NCBI RefSeq assembly: GCF_024124545.1
Contig: NZ_JAMXSF010000017.1
Span: 82,047 to 146,046, forward strand
Source of the DNA: Pseudoalteromonas sp. XMcav2-N
Lineage (GTDB): Bacteria; Pseudomonadota; Gammaproteobacteria; Enterobacterales; Alteromonadaceae
Direction of reading: 5' to 3'
DNA length: 64,000 bases
Positions within the stretch are counted from its first letter, which is position 1; every line of letters begins with the position of its first letter. The position numbers and the translations under genes were made by a program. Shown piece by piece: positions 53,279 to 62,612 of this stretch. Under the pieces are notes generated by a model that was not told the DNA's origin, did not search any database, and saw only the letters and a program-made list of their open reading frames with translations.

Positions 53279-54820
53279 ATGCACGTAGTTATGGTGGCAG
53301 CGGAGAACGACCGTCTGCCTAATTGTAAAGTCGGGGGAGTTGCGGATGTGATCCGTGACATCCCGTATGCACTGGCAACACAGCAAGTGCGTTGTTCCGT
53401 TATTGTGCCTGATTACGGTCAGTATGCACTAAATCGGACGTTTGTGGCGGACATCGCAGTGCCCTTCAAACAGCATCTGGAAACTGCCACTTTGTGGCGG
53501 GTAGCCAGTGACGCTGGTGTAGATCAATATGTGGTTTCACACTCTTTGTTCTCGCAGCATGATGGTGCAATTTATTGCAATGATGGTGATCAGCCTTTTG
53601 CAACGGATGCGAATAAGTTTGCATTGTTTTGCGCTGCGGTAAGTGAGCTGCTTGAGCATGCAATGATTGGCCCTGTCGATGTACTTCATTTACACGACTG
53701 GCACGCAGCGGTTGTTGCAGTGCTAAAAACCTTTAGTCCGCGGTTTGTAAATCTGAAACAGATTAAAACGGTTTACACAGTGCATAACTTAGCCCTTCAG
53801 GGGATCCGCCCCTTCAAACATGATGATTCCAGTCTGGAATCCTGGTTCCCTACGTTAAGTTATGATGGCAGTCAGATTTGTGATCATGTCTATCCTCACT
53901 GTTTTAATCCGATGCGTGCCGCGATTAGTCTGTCTGACAAAGTTCACCTGGTTTCTCCTACTTATTGTCAGGAAGTACAACTCAGTAGTGACCATGAAAG
54001 GGGGTTTTTTGGTGGGGAAGGGTTAGAGCATGATATGCAGGCCGCGGATCGAACCGGGCGACTGGCCGGAATTCTGAATGGGTGTACTTATGATGCATCA
54101 TCAGACGACACAAATGACATCTCTTTGCATCAATACTGTGATCTGGCGGAACAGGCGCTGTTTGTGTGGATGGCAAACGGAGGCACGCTTAAACCGGCCC
54201 ATTATATTGCACATCAGAGAGTCATTCAGTGGCGTCAGCAATCAGTATTTCGCAGACCGCTCATCACCAGTGTCGGGCGCCTGACGGATCAGAAAGCTTT
54301 GTTGCTCAGACAACCAAAAGATGGGCGGCTCATTCTCGATCATATTGCAGCTTTGATTAATGGGTATGGTGGTGTACTGGTTATTTTGGGTTCAGGTGAC
54401 CCCCATCTGGAATTCCTATTTACTCAGGTGATGGCCCGTAATGAGAATGTGTTGTACTTACAAGGATATGGACAAGCTTTGGGAGATCACCTTTACACAC
54501 TCGGCGATTTGTTCCTGATGCCTAGCTCATTTGAACCATGCGGCATTAGTCAAATGTTAGCCATGCGTTCTGGACAGCCCTGCCTGGCACATCAGGTTGG
54601 TGGTTTGAAAGACACCATCATACATGATGAAACAGGGTTTTTATTCGGTGGTGATAATTTGTCGGAGCAAGCAGAGCAGTTACTGGAGCGCTTAGGGCAA
54701 GCGCTTGATGTACACAGAAATGACCCACAGAAATACCTTGAGATCAAAGCAAATGCAGGGGCACAACGCTTCAGCTGGGATACGATTGCAAGCCAGTATA
54801 TAGAGAAATTGTATGAGTAG
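53279..54820 (+). CDS. glgA: Glycogen synthase GlgA, atypical
   Basis: A 513-residue GT5 glycogen synthase (E. coli 477), transferring glucose from ADP-glucose. The N-terminal K-x-G-G motif is present as KVGGVADVIRDIP. VHNLALQGI, VGRLTDQKALLL, and FEPCGISQMLAMRSGQP with VGGLKDTI match the family, including the EPCG glutamate. The linker regions differ from typical GlgA: GILNGCTYDASSDD replaces GILNGID, and a long middle segment is poorly conserved. AAGGA is near the ATG. It is the last gene of the operon. I expect it is functional, but of a divergent branch. Confidence 0.93.
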   Translation: MHVVMVAAENDRLPNCKVGGVADVIRDIPYALATQQVRCSVIVPDYGQYALNRTFVADIAVPFKQHLETATLWRVASDAGVDQYVVSHSLFSQHDGAIYCNDGDQPFATDANKFALFCAAVSELLEHAMIGPVDVLHLHDWHAAVVAVLKTFSPRFVNLKQIKTVYTVHNLALQGIRPFKHDDSSLESWFPTLSYDGSQICDHVYPHCFNPMRAAISLSDKVHLVSPTYCQEVQLSSDHERGFFGGEGLEHDMQAADRTGRLAGILNGCTYDASSDDTNDISLHQYCDLAEQALFVWMANGGTLKPAHYIAHQRVIQWRQQSVFRRPLITSVGRLTDQKALLLRQPKDGRLILDHIAALINGYGGVLVILGSGDPHLEFLFTQVMARNENVLYLQGYGQALGDHLYTLGDLFLMPSSFEPCGISQMLAMRSGQPCLAHQVGGLKDTIIHDETGFLFGGDNLSEQAEQLLERLGQALDVHRNDPQKYLEIKANAGAQRFSWDTIASQYIEKLYE

Positions 54821-54978
54821 GCGTTTGCCTGCTCACTCAGCTATCGACTATTCTAATACATTAATGTTTTAGTTTGATTTTTTTTCTAATGAAATGGGGT
54901 TAAAATATTCCCCAATAGAACAAACTAATAAAACAAAAGTGCTATTAATTTGAGCAGTAGATAGCTGGGAGCAATGAT

Positions 54979-56196
54979 TTGAAAGTGTTTGTGGCAAGGC
55001 AGGCCATCTTTAATCGAAAGAAGCAGGTGGTTGCGTATGAATTGCTGTTTCGTGATGGTAAACAAAATTGCTTCCCCAACATTGCTGATGATGCCGCGAC
55101 AGCCAGGCTGATTATGGACAACCAGCTTAATCTGGGCACCCGTTATCTGACGTCGGGAAAGAAGGCGCTTATCAATATCGGTGAAGAGTCACTGAATCAG
55201 GAGCTCGCACATTTTTTACCAAGCAGTGACGTAATCCTCGAGTTACTCGAAACCATTCCTCCAACGAAGGATAATTATGAAAGAGTGAGGCAACTGTTTC
55301 ATAATAATTATCGTCTGGCGCTGGATGACTTCACTTACTCTAAAGACTGGGAACCTTTCCTTAAGCTGGTCAGACTCATTAAGTTTGATTTAGTTGAAAG
55401 TCCGCTGGAGACGATAGCCCCGCTGGTAGAGCAACTAAAGCAGCGCAAAAACCTCAAGTTACTCGCCGAGAAAGTCGAGACTGAAGAAGAGTTCGTGCAA
55501 GCGAAAAAGATGGGCTTTACATTTTTCCAGGGTTACTTTTTTGCAAAACCAACCATGATATCCCAGCAGGACATCGAAATTAATTATGCCATAGTCATGT
55601 TGATTTATGCCGAAGTGCTGAAACCTCATATGAATTTGGGGCGGATCTCCGAGCTATTCGCCCAGGATACAGCATTGGCCTACAAGCTGCTACGTCTGAT
55701 AAATTCTGGTGTCTTTCCGATAAAAAGCCGCATCGAATCCCTGAAACAGGCGCTTGTTTACCTTGGTAATGAGCGTGTGCTCAAGTTTGTAAATCTTATC
55801 ATGACGGCACATGTAGCAACGAACAAGCCAACCGAGCTGACCCGTCTGAGTATTGTTCGTTCACGCTTTTGTGAGCTGATTGCCCAGCAGATCGCCCCTG
55901 GCATTGCAAGTATGAGTTTTCTGACGGGGCTGTTTTCATTGCTTGATGCAATTTTAGATAAGCCAATGGAGTTGTTGGTGGGACGTTTGCCATTTCCAGA
56001 AATAATTCACGACGCGCTGTTAGGTAAATCAAACACGTTGTATTACATTTTGAATGTCGTGAAAGCCTATGAGAGTGGCAGCTGGTGGGCATTACAAGAA
56101 GCCTGTGCATTACTCAATATGCCAGACGAAAGCTTACCCGATTTCCATGCGTCGGCCGTTACTTGGGCTGATATGTATCGTGATCATGTGTATTAA
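54979..56196 (+). CDS. EAL-HDOD (YuxH-type) protein, TTG start, degenerate EAL
   Basis: A 405-residue two-domain protein. The start is TTG at 54979: GGGAG lies seven bases upstream and (M)KVFVARQAIFNRKKQVVAYELLFRDG is the family beginning. The EAL domain has ELL instead of EAL (residues 21-23), LALDDFTY with Asp116-Asp117, and LLAEKVET. The C-terminal half is HDOD (about 200-390, ISELFAQDTALAYKLLRLINSG). Such proteins usually lack phosphodiesterase activity and act in signalling. Its stop overlaps the DUF418 ATG by one base (TAATG), so it forms an operon with that gene and probably the next. Confidence 0.88.
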   Translation: MKVFVARQAIFNRKKQVVAYELLFRDGKQNCFPNIADDAATARLIMDNQLNLGTRYLTSGKKALINIGEESLNQELAHFLPSSDVILELLETIPPTKDNYERVRQLFHNNYRLALDDFTYSKDWEPFLKLVRLIKFDLVESPLETIAPLVEQLKQRKNLKLLAEKVETEEEFVQAKKMGFTFFQGYFFAKPTMISQQDIEINYAIVMLIYAEVLKPHMNLGRISELFAQDTALAYKLLRLINSGVFPIKSRIESLKQALVYLGNERVLKFVNLIMTAHVATNKPTELTRLSIVRSRFCELIAQQIAPGIASMSFLTGLFSLLDAILDKPMELLVGRLPFPEIIHDALLGKSNTLYYILNVVKAYESGSWWALQEACALLNMPDESLPDFHASAVTWADMYRDHVY

Positions 56197-57296
56197 TGTT
56201 GAGAAATCCATTTATTGACAGTGTTAGGGGGTTTGCTTTACTTGGTTTGAGCCTGACCAACCTGTTTTTTATGGCCAATTTTTCGTATGGCTATATTCCT
56301 CCTGTCGACACAGAACTGTTTGAACAGGTGTTATCTTTTCTGACCACTGTGTTGGCTGATGGGCGATTTCGAACCTTGTTTTGCCTGGTGTTTGGCGCCG
56401 CTTTATTGATCCAGTTTAAGAGATATGAGCAGAGCGCTCACCGCCTTTTCCCTATAAAAACCAGGCTCTGCATACTCGCTTTGTTTGGTATCTTGCATGG
56501 GTACTTGCTATGGCCCGGAGACATTTTGCTAAACTACGCGTTGTCAGGATTGCTGGCTCTGATGTGGTTAGAATCAAAACAGAGACTGTTTGCAGCAGGC
56601 TTACTGACCGTTTTGCCTGTGGGTTTATTAGTTGTACTCAGCTATCTTGTGCGTGAACCCGCCATAGATCGGACGAGCGTGGAATATGCCATTGTGATGG
56701 ATACCTTGCCGCTGACCTACAACGAGTTGCTGAACCAGAATATGGGCAACTTCACCATGATGATTTTACTCATCCCCATTGCCACTTTATGGAATACCCT
56801 CGGATTAATGTTGCTGGGTATGGAGCTGTATGAACGCGGATGGTTTACACAGAAAATATTACTTGCCCGGAAGTGGCTATGGGCGGCATGGTGGGCCAGT
56901 TTTTGTGTCTCGTTGCTCTTTTGGCTTGTGAAAGAGTCGGTCATGGGGCAGGTGCTCGAAACAGTAAACTGGCTCGCAGCCATCCCTATGGCACTATGTT
57001 ATTTAGTTTTGATTCAAGCTATATATAAAAACATCCCCACGTTGAGCGGCGTGCTGGCGATAGTGGGGCGTTATTCTTTGACGCTTTACTTAACCCAAAC
57101 GGTCATCGGAATAGTTTTTTTTCATTTTGTTTTTCCGGACAGCCGACTCTCATTTACCCGCGTTGATTACTTCTTGTTTTTCCTGATCCTTACGCTGGGG
57201 CAAGTGATTTTGGCTATACTGCTTGATAGGGCCAAACAATCGGGTCCGGCTGAGTACATATTGAAGCGTTGCGTAGGGTATCTGAGCCGTGCGTAA
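56196..57296 (+). CDS. DUF418-family membrane protein
   Basis: A 366-residue polytopic inner-membrane protein with about ten helices. It begins with the family signature MLRNPFIDSVRGFALLGLSLTN (in parts) and ends with TLYLTQTVIGIVFFHFV and EYILKRCV, typical of DUF418, a family related to acyltransferase-3/heparan-acetyltransferase folds. Function unknown. It overlaps the EAL-HDOD gene by one base and lies 21 bases ahead of the periplasmic binding protein gene. The trio looks like one operon. Confidence 0.86.
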   Translation: MLRNPFIDSVRGFALLGLSLTNLFFMANFSYGYIPPVDTELFEQVLSFLTTVLADGRFRTLFCLVFGAALLIQFKRYEQSAHRLFPIKTRLCILALFGILHGYLLWPGDILLNYALSGLLALMWLESKQRLFAAGLLTVLPVGLLVVLSYLVREPAIDRTSVEYAIVMDTLPLTYNELLNQNMGNFTMMILLIPIATLWNTLGLMLLGMELYERGWFTQKILLARKWLWAAWWASFCVSLLFWLVKESVMGQVLETVNWLAAIPMALCYLVLIQAIYKNIPTLSGVLAIVGRYSLTLYLTQTVIGIVFFHFVFPDSRLSFTRVDYFLFFLILTLGQVILAILLDRAKQSGPAEYILKRCVGYLSRA

Positions 57297-57317
57297 CACA
57301 AAAAAAGGCAGTTTATC

Positions 57318-58424
57318 GTGAAGTTTGTGCAGTGTATTTTCTGGGGTTTTCTTTTATTGTCGTCTCATTTGAGCTTTGCAAAGGCGGACTTTTCAGTCCT
57401 GTTGGTTAATCCTTCTATATCCGGTGAGCCTTTTTGGCAAAAAGTGGAATCTATTGCACAGGCTGCCAGTAAACAACTCAATGTGAAACTAGACGTGATA
57501 TATGGTGATGGAAGCCGATATATTCAGCTCGCCGAGCTACAAAAGTATCTGGAATACCGCGCAACCCCCGACTTCGTTGTGCTAATGTTGTACCCAGGCA
57601 ATGCGGAACAGCATCTGGATCTGTTAGAGAAATATGGGATTCAATACCTGACTCTGGAACAAACCATTAACGGGCCTGAACAAACTGAAATAGGTAAACC
57701 CGGACAAAGGTATAAAAACTGGCTGGGAGAAATTTACTTTGATAATTTTCGTGCCGGGGCTGAGCTGGCAAAGGCATTAACAGAGTCACTACGTGAAAAA
57801 GATAGTCGTGTAAAACCTAAGGCGATAGCAATCAACGGTCATTATGGCAGCGAGTCAGATGCTCGTAATCAGGGAGCGCAGTCTTATTTCGGTAGTGAGG
57901 GAGTCGCGCTACAGCAGTCTATTTATGCCAGTTGGTCTAAGACTCAGGCAATGGAAAAAACGCAGCGGCTGCTTAAGAGATATCCTGAAACCAACATTAT
58001 CTGGAGTGCGTCTGATTTAATGGCCATGGGCGCGCTTAGTGCAGTCAAACAGCAAAGTAACGACAAAAACAGGTTTGTGGCAATCGGCGGCTTTGACTGG
58101 CTCAATGATACACTTGGATTGATCGATAAGGGGGAGATACAGGCCTCTGTCGGCGGACATTTTATTATGGGTGGGCTTGCCATTTTATCCTTATACGATA
58201 GGTTTCATGGTCATAAATACTGGCATGATCACCAGTCAATCACTTACCCATTGGTTGTTATAAACAGGCAGAATGTGCATCGCTACCTGTGGCTGGCTGA
58301 TAAATCAGACTGGTCAGGTGTTGACTTTAGTAAGTTCAGCTTACTAAAAAATAAACAGCAGCAATATTTGGTATCGCCGGCATTTTTGGCCAGAGATACG
58401 GGCTCTGGTATGATTGCAAAGTAA
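57318..58424 (+). CDS. Periplasmic substrate-binding protein, paralogue of the 20 kb gene (GTG start)
   Basis: A 368-residue exported protein of the PBP type I fold. The start is GTG at 57318 (VKFVQCIFWGF), with AAAAGGCA about 9 bases upstream; no nearby ATG fits. A signal peptide ends around SFAKA. Segments VLLVNPSISGEPFWQKVES, IWSASDLMAMGALSAV, IGGFDWLNDTLGLIDKGEIQASVGGHFIMGGLA and VDFSKFS parallel the protein at 19617-20669, including the closing DFxKF element. No transport permease or ATPase is encoded nearby. It follows the EAL-HDOD and DUF418 genes, suggesting a sensing role. Confidence 0.85.
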   Translation: MKFVQCIFWGFLLLSSHLSFAKADFSVLLVNPSISGEPFWQKVESIAQAASKQLNVKLDVIYGDGSRYIQLAELQKYLEYRATPDFVVLMLYPGNAEQHLDLLEKYGIQYLTLEQTINGPEQTEIGKPGQRYKNWLGEIYFDNFRAGAELAKALTESLREKDSRVKPKAIAINGHYGSESDARNQGAQSYFGSEGVALQQSIYASWSKTQAMEKTQRLLKRYPETNIIWSASDLMAMGALSAVKQQSNDKNRFVAIGGFDWLNDTLGLIDKGEIQASVGGHFIMGGLAILSLYDRFHGHKYWHDHQSITYPLVVINRQNVHRYLWLADKSDWSGVDFSKFSLLKNKQQQYLVSPAFLARDTGSGMIAK

Positions 58425-58518
58425 CCGGTGCGCGGGCCTTATCATGCTTGCTGGCCATTGTGACAACTAAACATTTCTACTGACTTGCAAAGTTTGTTAC
58501 CATGCGCCCCCTGTAACT

Positions 58519-58535
58519 CACCTTATCGTAAGGTG
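58519..58535 (+). other. Perfect inverted repeat upstream of rluF
   Basis: CACCTTA / TAAGGTG, 7 bp with a 3-base centre, 41 bases before the rluF ATG. It may be an operator or a short mRNA hairpin. Confidence 0.4.
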
Positions 58536-58575
58536 CGTATTGCCTCTATGTATAAGATAAGATAACTGCTTCTTT

Positions 58576-59523
58576 ATGAACGAACTTAAGCGATTAAACA
58601 AATACATCAGTGAAACAGGGTTTTGTAGCCGCAGAGAAGCGGATACGCTGGTCAGCGACGGCCGGGTATCCGTCAATGGCCAGGTCGCCGAAATGGGACT
58701 GAAGGTCAGTGATTCAGACACGATACTGATTGACAATAAACCGCTAAAATCCAAACCAAAGCGGGTATATATCGCTTACAACAAGCCCGTGGGTGTGACT
58801 TGCACAACGGAGCGCAAAATAAAAAGTAATATTGTCAGTGCTATTCAATACCCCGAGCGCATATTTCCTATTGGTCGACTGGACAGGCCATCTGAAGGCC
58901 TGATCTTTTTGACCAATGAAGGTGATATCGTCAATAAAATACTTCGCGCTGGAAACAACCATGAAAAAGAATACGTGGTGACGGTCGACAAGCCCGTTAC
59001 CGAGGAGTTTATTCGTGGTATGCGCTCAGGTGTGCCAATTCTTGGCACTGTCACTAAAAAGTGTTTTGTTAAGAAAACCGCAGCGAAGCAGTTCACTATC
59101 GTGTTAACACAGGGACTGAATCGCCAGATCCGACGCATGTGCGAATACTTTGACTATGAGGTACAAACGCTTAAGCGTGTGCGCATCATGAATGTCAATC
59201 TGAATGGGTTGCGCCCGGGGCAGTGGCGTCACCTCAGTGAATCGGAAATGGCAGAGATCAATGCCTCAATCGAAGGGTCATCGAAAACGGAAGAAGCATC
59301 CGTTGATGAACAAAAGTGTGTTGCACGACAACCAGCCAGGTCAGACCATAGTCGTCACGAGTCGGTACCAAAAAGTACCAGGAGTAAATCTGGTCAGGCA
59401 AAAAAACATCATGGCTCAGACAGAAGTCGATCCGAAAAAGCTGTGCGCTCTGAAAAGCCGAAAAGCCGCACGGGCGCTAATCCACGCAAGCGAGTTAAAG
59501 GGACGCTGTCTTTGAAAAAATAA
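58576..59523 (+). CDS. rluF: 23S rRNA pseudouridine synthase RluF
   Basis: A 315-residue RsuA/RluF-type pseudouridine synthase. An S4 domain (about 6-55, RLNKYISETGFCSRREAD) is followed by the catalytic domain with Asp103 in GRLDRPSEGLIFLTN, then KEYVVTVDKPVTEEFIRGM, VPILGTVTKK and GLNRQIRRMCEYF. These blocks follow E. coli RluF nearly residue for residue, including the VPILGTVTKKC segment. RluF modifies U2604 in 23S rRNA. The last ~75 residues are a basic Ser/Arg/Lys tail. The ribosome site is weak. A bidirectional terminator follows. Confidence 0.93.
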   Translation: MNELKRLNKYISETGFCSRREADTLVSDGRVSVNGQVAEMGLKVSDSDTILIDNKPLKSKPKRVYIAYNKPVGVTCTTERKIKSNIVSAIQYPERIFPIGRLDRPSEGLIFLTNEGDIVNKILRAGNNHEKEYVVTVDKPVTEEFIRGMRSGVPILGTVTKKCFVKKTAAKQFTIVLTQGLNRQIRRMCEYFDYEVQTLKRVRIMNVNLNGLRPGQWRHLSESEMAEINASIEGSSKTEEASVDEQKCVARQPARSDHSRHESVPKSTRSKSGQAKKHHGSDRSRSEKAVRSEKPKSRTGANPRKRVKGTLSLKK

Positions 59524-59530
59524 AAGAGAA

Positions 59531-59555
59531 AAAGGGCCGCAGTATGCGGCCCTTT
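59531..59555. terminator. Bidirectional terminator between rluF and the RND gene
   Basis: A 10-bp perfect stem (AAAGGGCCGC / GCGGCCCTTT) with a 5-base loop, with T's on the right and A's on the left. It can serve both convergent genes. Confidence 0.92.
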
Positions 59556-59557
59556 TA

Positions 59558-62500
59558 CTATTTCGGTGCGGTTACTTTAAAGAACAAACAGTAAATAACG
59601 GGTAAAACTATTAAGGTCAGGACTGTCGCAAAGCCCAGACCAAACATGATGGTTACGGCCATTGATTTAAAGAACACGTCAAACAATAGAGGGATCATAC
59701 CCAAAATGGTGGTGACCGCAGCCATTGAAACAGGGCGCACACGGCTCACACCGGAATCGAACACCGCCTGGTAGGGGTCTTTACCACTGTCTAATTCCAG
59801 ATTTATTTGATCCATCAGAACAATGCCGTTTTTAATCAACATGCCAGACAGGCTGAGCAACCCAAGTAGTGCCATAAAGCTGAAAGGGGCCTGAAATATG
59901 ACCAATCCCGCTGTCACTCCTATAATGGCAAGTGGTACTGTGCTCCAGATCACGAGAGGTTTGCGTACTGAGTTGAACAGTAGCACAGTAATGATAAACA
60001 TGGATAAGTAACCCAGAGGAAGCGAGCCAAAGATCGCCTTTTGTGCCTTACTCGAGGATTCAAACTCACCGCCCCACTGCATTTCGTAACCTTGTGGTAG
60101 TTCAATGGCTTCGATGTCAGCACGAACCCGGGCAAACAGCTTAGCCGGTGTTTCATTGCCAATGACGTCATGATCTGCCATGACGGTGATCGTCCGCTTG
60201 CGATCGCGACGCATTATCAGGCTGTCTTCCCAGACGACTTCGACGCCGTCGAGGATCTGGCCTAAAGGCACATAGACATTGAGGACCGGGCTGAATATCT
60301 GCAGGTCAACAAGGTTTTCGACATTGCGCCTTTCAATTTCCGGAGCACGCGCGACGATTGGTAGCATTTTAGTGCCATCGCGATACAGGCCGACTTTGTT
60401 GCCCGATACACTGGTCAGCAATAGCTGATCGAGATCGGATTTACTGATCCCCAGGCGTCGTGCTTTTTGCTCATTAAACACAGGTTCCAGCACTTTAGAA
60501 CGCTGACGCCAGTTGTCACGGATATTAAATGCCCCTGAGTCTTGGGCTAAGCGGTGTTTTGCCTGGTCTGCCAGCTGACGCAGGACCACAGGATCAGGCC
60601 CGGAGAAACGAGCTTCAACTTTAGCATCCGTCGATGGACCAATTTCCATGCGTTTGATTTTGAGTTTGCCGTCGAGTTCATTGTTAGCGGCAAAGTCTCT
60701 TACCTTCGCTATCATTGTTGCCACGGCATCCCGGTCGGTAACCCGAATGATTAACTGGCCATAAGAAGCGTATTGCTTTTCCGGACTGTAGGTGAGCATA
60801 AATCGGGGGGCACCCTGGCCGATAGTGGTGGTGATCTCCTCGACCAGATCATCAGATTGCAAAAACCGTTCAAGTTTTTCAAGGTTGTCTGCTGTACTGC
60901 GAATATCAGCCCCCTGATAATGCCAATAGTCGACATAAAACATAGGTGTGTTTGAAGCTGGAAAAAAGGACTGCTTTACTGATTTAAAACCAACCATGGC
61001 ACACCCGAGTAGTGCAATCATAGCAACGACAGTTGTCCAGCGGAATCGTAGACAAGCTCTTAGCAGGGCTTTGTATGCGGTGAAGATCAAGCCCTGGTAG
61101 GGATCTTCATTGTCGTTACCTTGTCGGATTTCTTCTTTGAATAATATGTTTGCAAAAAAGGGCGTAAGTGTGATGGCCGTTACCCAACTAAGTAGCAAAG
61201 AAATGAGTAACACCCAGAACAGGGAACCAGCAAACTCACCACTGGCATCAGAGCTTAGCCCAATAGGTGCAAAGGCGGTGATGCCAATCACTGTCGCACC
61301 CAATAATGGCCACTTAGTTTGCTCTACGATGTTGACTGCTGCTTTAACCTTAGTTTGCCCGCGTTTGAGGTTGATCAGTATCCCCTCAGTCACGACTATG
61401 GCATTGTCGACTAACATACCGAGCGCGATGATTAGAGCACCCAATGAAATTCGTTGTAAGTCAATTGCAAACATCTTCATGAAAACGAATGTACCAAGCA
61501 CTGTGAGAAGCAGGATACCGCCAATCAGAATACCGCTTTTGACTCCCATAAAGATCAACAGTACGACAATAACGATGGCAACGGCTTCAAGCAGACTGAC
61601 GATAAATCCGTCGACGGATTTTTCTACTTCGTTGGGCTGGTTGTAAACTGTGTGGACAGACATGCCGTGAGGGCGTTGATACTCCAGCGAGGTGAGGTGT
61701 TTATCTATGGCTTTACCTACTTCTACTACATTGACACCAGAGCTGAACGAGATACCGAGCAGCAAAGACTGGTCGCGATTGTAGCGTGTGATATGCGTCG
61801 GAATTTCTGCATACTCACGTCTGACCGTTGCAACATCACCCAGGTAAATCAGTTCTTTGGCGCCTGGCTTTGAAATCAGCAGATCTTCGAGCTCGGAAAC
61901 CTGGTTAAATTCCCCTGTGGGGTGAATACGGATAGACTCGTCTCCGACACGGATCTTACCGGCATTTGACACACTGTTTTGTGTCTGGAGTAGCGAAAAA
62001 ATACGGTTATGTGATATCCCGAGCTGCGAAAGCTTCTGACTGGATATTTCAACGGTCACTTGAGCCTGTTGCTCTCCGGCAATGGTGACCTTGCTGACGC
62101 CATCGACTAACACGAGCTCTCGCTTCAGGTAATCTACGTATTCCTTAAGTTCTTCATAGGAGTACCCATCTCCGGTTACAGCATAGAGTACGCCATAAAC
62201 ATCGGCAAAATCATCCATGATCTTAGGAGGGTAGACTCCCGGTGGTAAATTGGGCTTTAAATCATTAATTTTACGCCTTAACTCATCCCAGATTTGTTTC
62301 AGATCTTCCTTACGATAGGTGCTTTTCATTTCAACCGTGATTTGAGACTGGCCCGGCGAAGAGATAGACGTGACATAATCAACATAAGGCAGGCTTTGAA
62401 TAGCGTTCTCTATGGGATAAGTGACCTCCTCTTCAACCTGCTGAGGGGATGCACCCGGATAAACGGTGATGACCATCGCCTTTTTAAGCGTAAATTCAGG

Positions 62501-62611
62501 GTCTTCCAGTTGCCCGAGGCCAAAGTACGAGACTGTCCCTGCTAACAACAGCAGGAGTGCAAACATCGCACTGATGACTTTGTTTTCAATAGACCATTTG
62601 GCAAGACTCAT
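59558..62611 (-). CDS. RND efflux permease
   Basis: A 1017-residue inner-membrane RND pump. The helix-rich halves flank two large periplasmic loops. TM1 is WSIENKVISAMFALLLLL. Proton-relay Asp is seen in LGMLVDNAIVVTEG, with only one Asp of the usual DD pair (DN). PPGVYPPKIMDDFADVYGVLYAV, and the late helices LPLGYLSMFIITVLL and SMAAVTTILGMIPLLFD, are typical. It resembles TriC/VexB-like members. Exported compounds are unknown. It follows the adaptor gene by one base and is in the same operon. No outer-membrane TolC-type gene is present. Confidence 0.94.
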   Translation of the reverse strand: MSLAKWSIENKVISAMFALLLLLAGTVSYFGLGQLEDPEFTLKKAMVITVYPGASPQQVEEEVTYPIENAIQSLPYVDYVTSISSPGQSQITVEMKSTYRKEDLKQIWDELRRKINDLKPNLPPGVYPPKIMDDFADVYGVLYAVTGDGYSYEELKEYVDYLKRELVLVDGVSKVTIAGEQQAQVTVEISSQKLSQLGISHNRIFSLLQTQNSVSNAGKIRVGDESIRIHPTGEFNQVSELEDLLISKPGAKELIYLGDVATVRREYAEIPTHITRYNRDQSLLLGISFSSGVNVVEVGKAIDKHLTSLEYQRPHGMSVHTVYNQPNEVEKSVDGFIVSLLEAVAIVIVVLLIFMGVKSGILIGGILLLTVLGTFVFMKMFAIDLQRISLGALIIALGMLVDNAIVVTEGILINLKRGQTKVKAAVNIVEQTKWPLLGATVIGITAFAPIGLSSDASGEFAGSLFWVLLISLLLSWVTAITLTPFFANILFKEEIRQGNDNEDPYQGLIFTAYKALLRACLRFRWTTVVAMIALLGCAMVGFKSVKQSFFPASNTPMFYVDYWHYQGADIRSTADNLEKLERFLQSDDLVEEITTTIGQGAPRFMLTYSPEKQYASYGQLIIRVTDRDAVATMIAKVRDFAANNELDGKLKIKRMEIGPSTDAKVEARFSGPDPVVLRQLADQAKHRLAQDSGAFNIRDNWRQRSKVLEPVFNEQKARRLGISKSDLDQLLLTSVSGNKVGLYRDGTKMLPIVARAPEIERRNVENLVDLQIFSPVLNVYVPLGQILDGVEVVWEDSLIMRRDRKRTITVMADHDVIGNETPAKLFARVRADIEAIELPQGYEMQWGGEFESSSKAQKAIFGSLPLGYLSMFIITVLLFNSVRKPLVIWSTVPLAIIGVTAGLVIFQAPFSFMALLGLLSLSGMLIKNGIVLMDQINLELDSGKDPYQAVFDSGVSRVRPVSMAAVTTILGMIPLLFDVFFKSMAVTIMFGLGFATVLTLIVLPVIYCLFFKVTAPK

Positions 62612-62612
62612 A

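Noticed and set aside
61110..61646. A 178-codon rightward open frame inside the RND gene
   Set aside because: Antisense shadow of a membrane protein; composition is Ser/Thr/Ile-rich and no motif is present.
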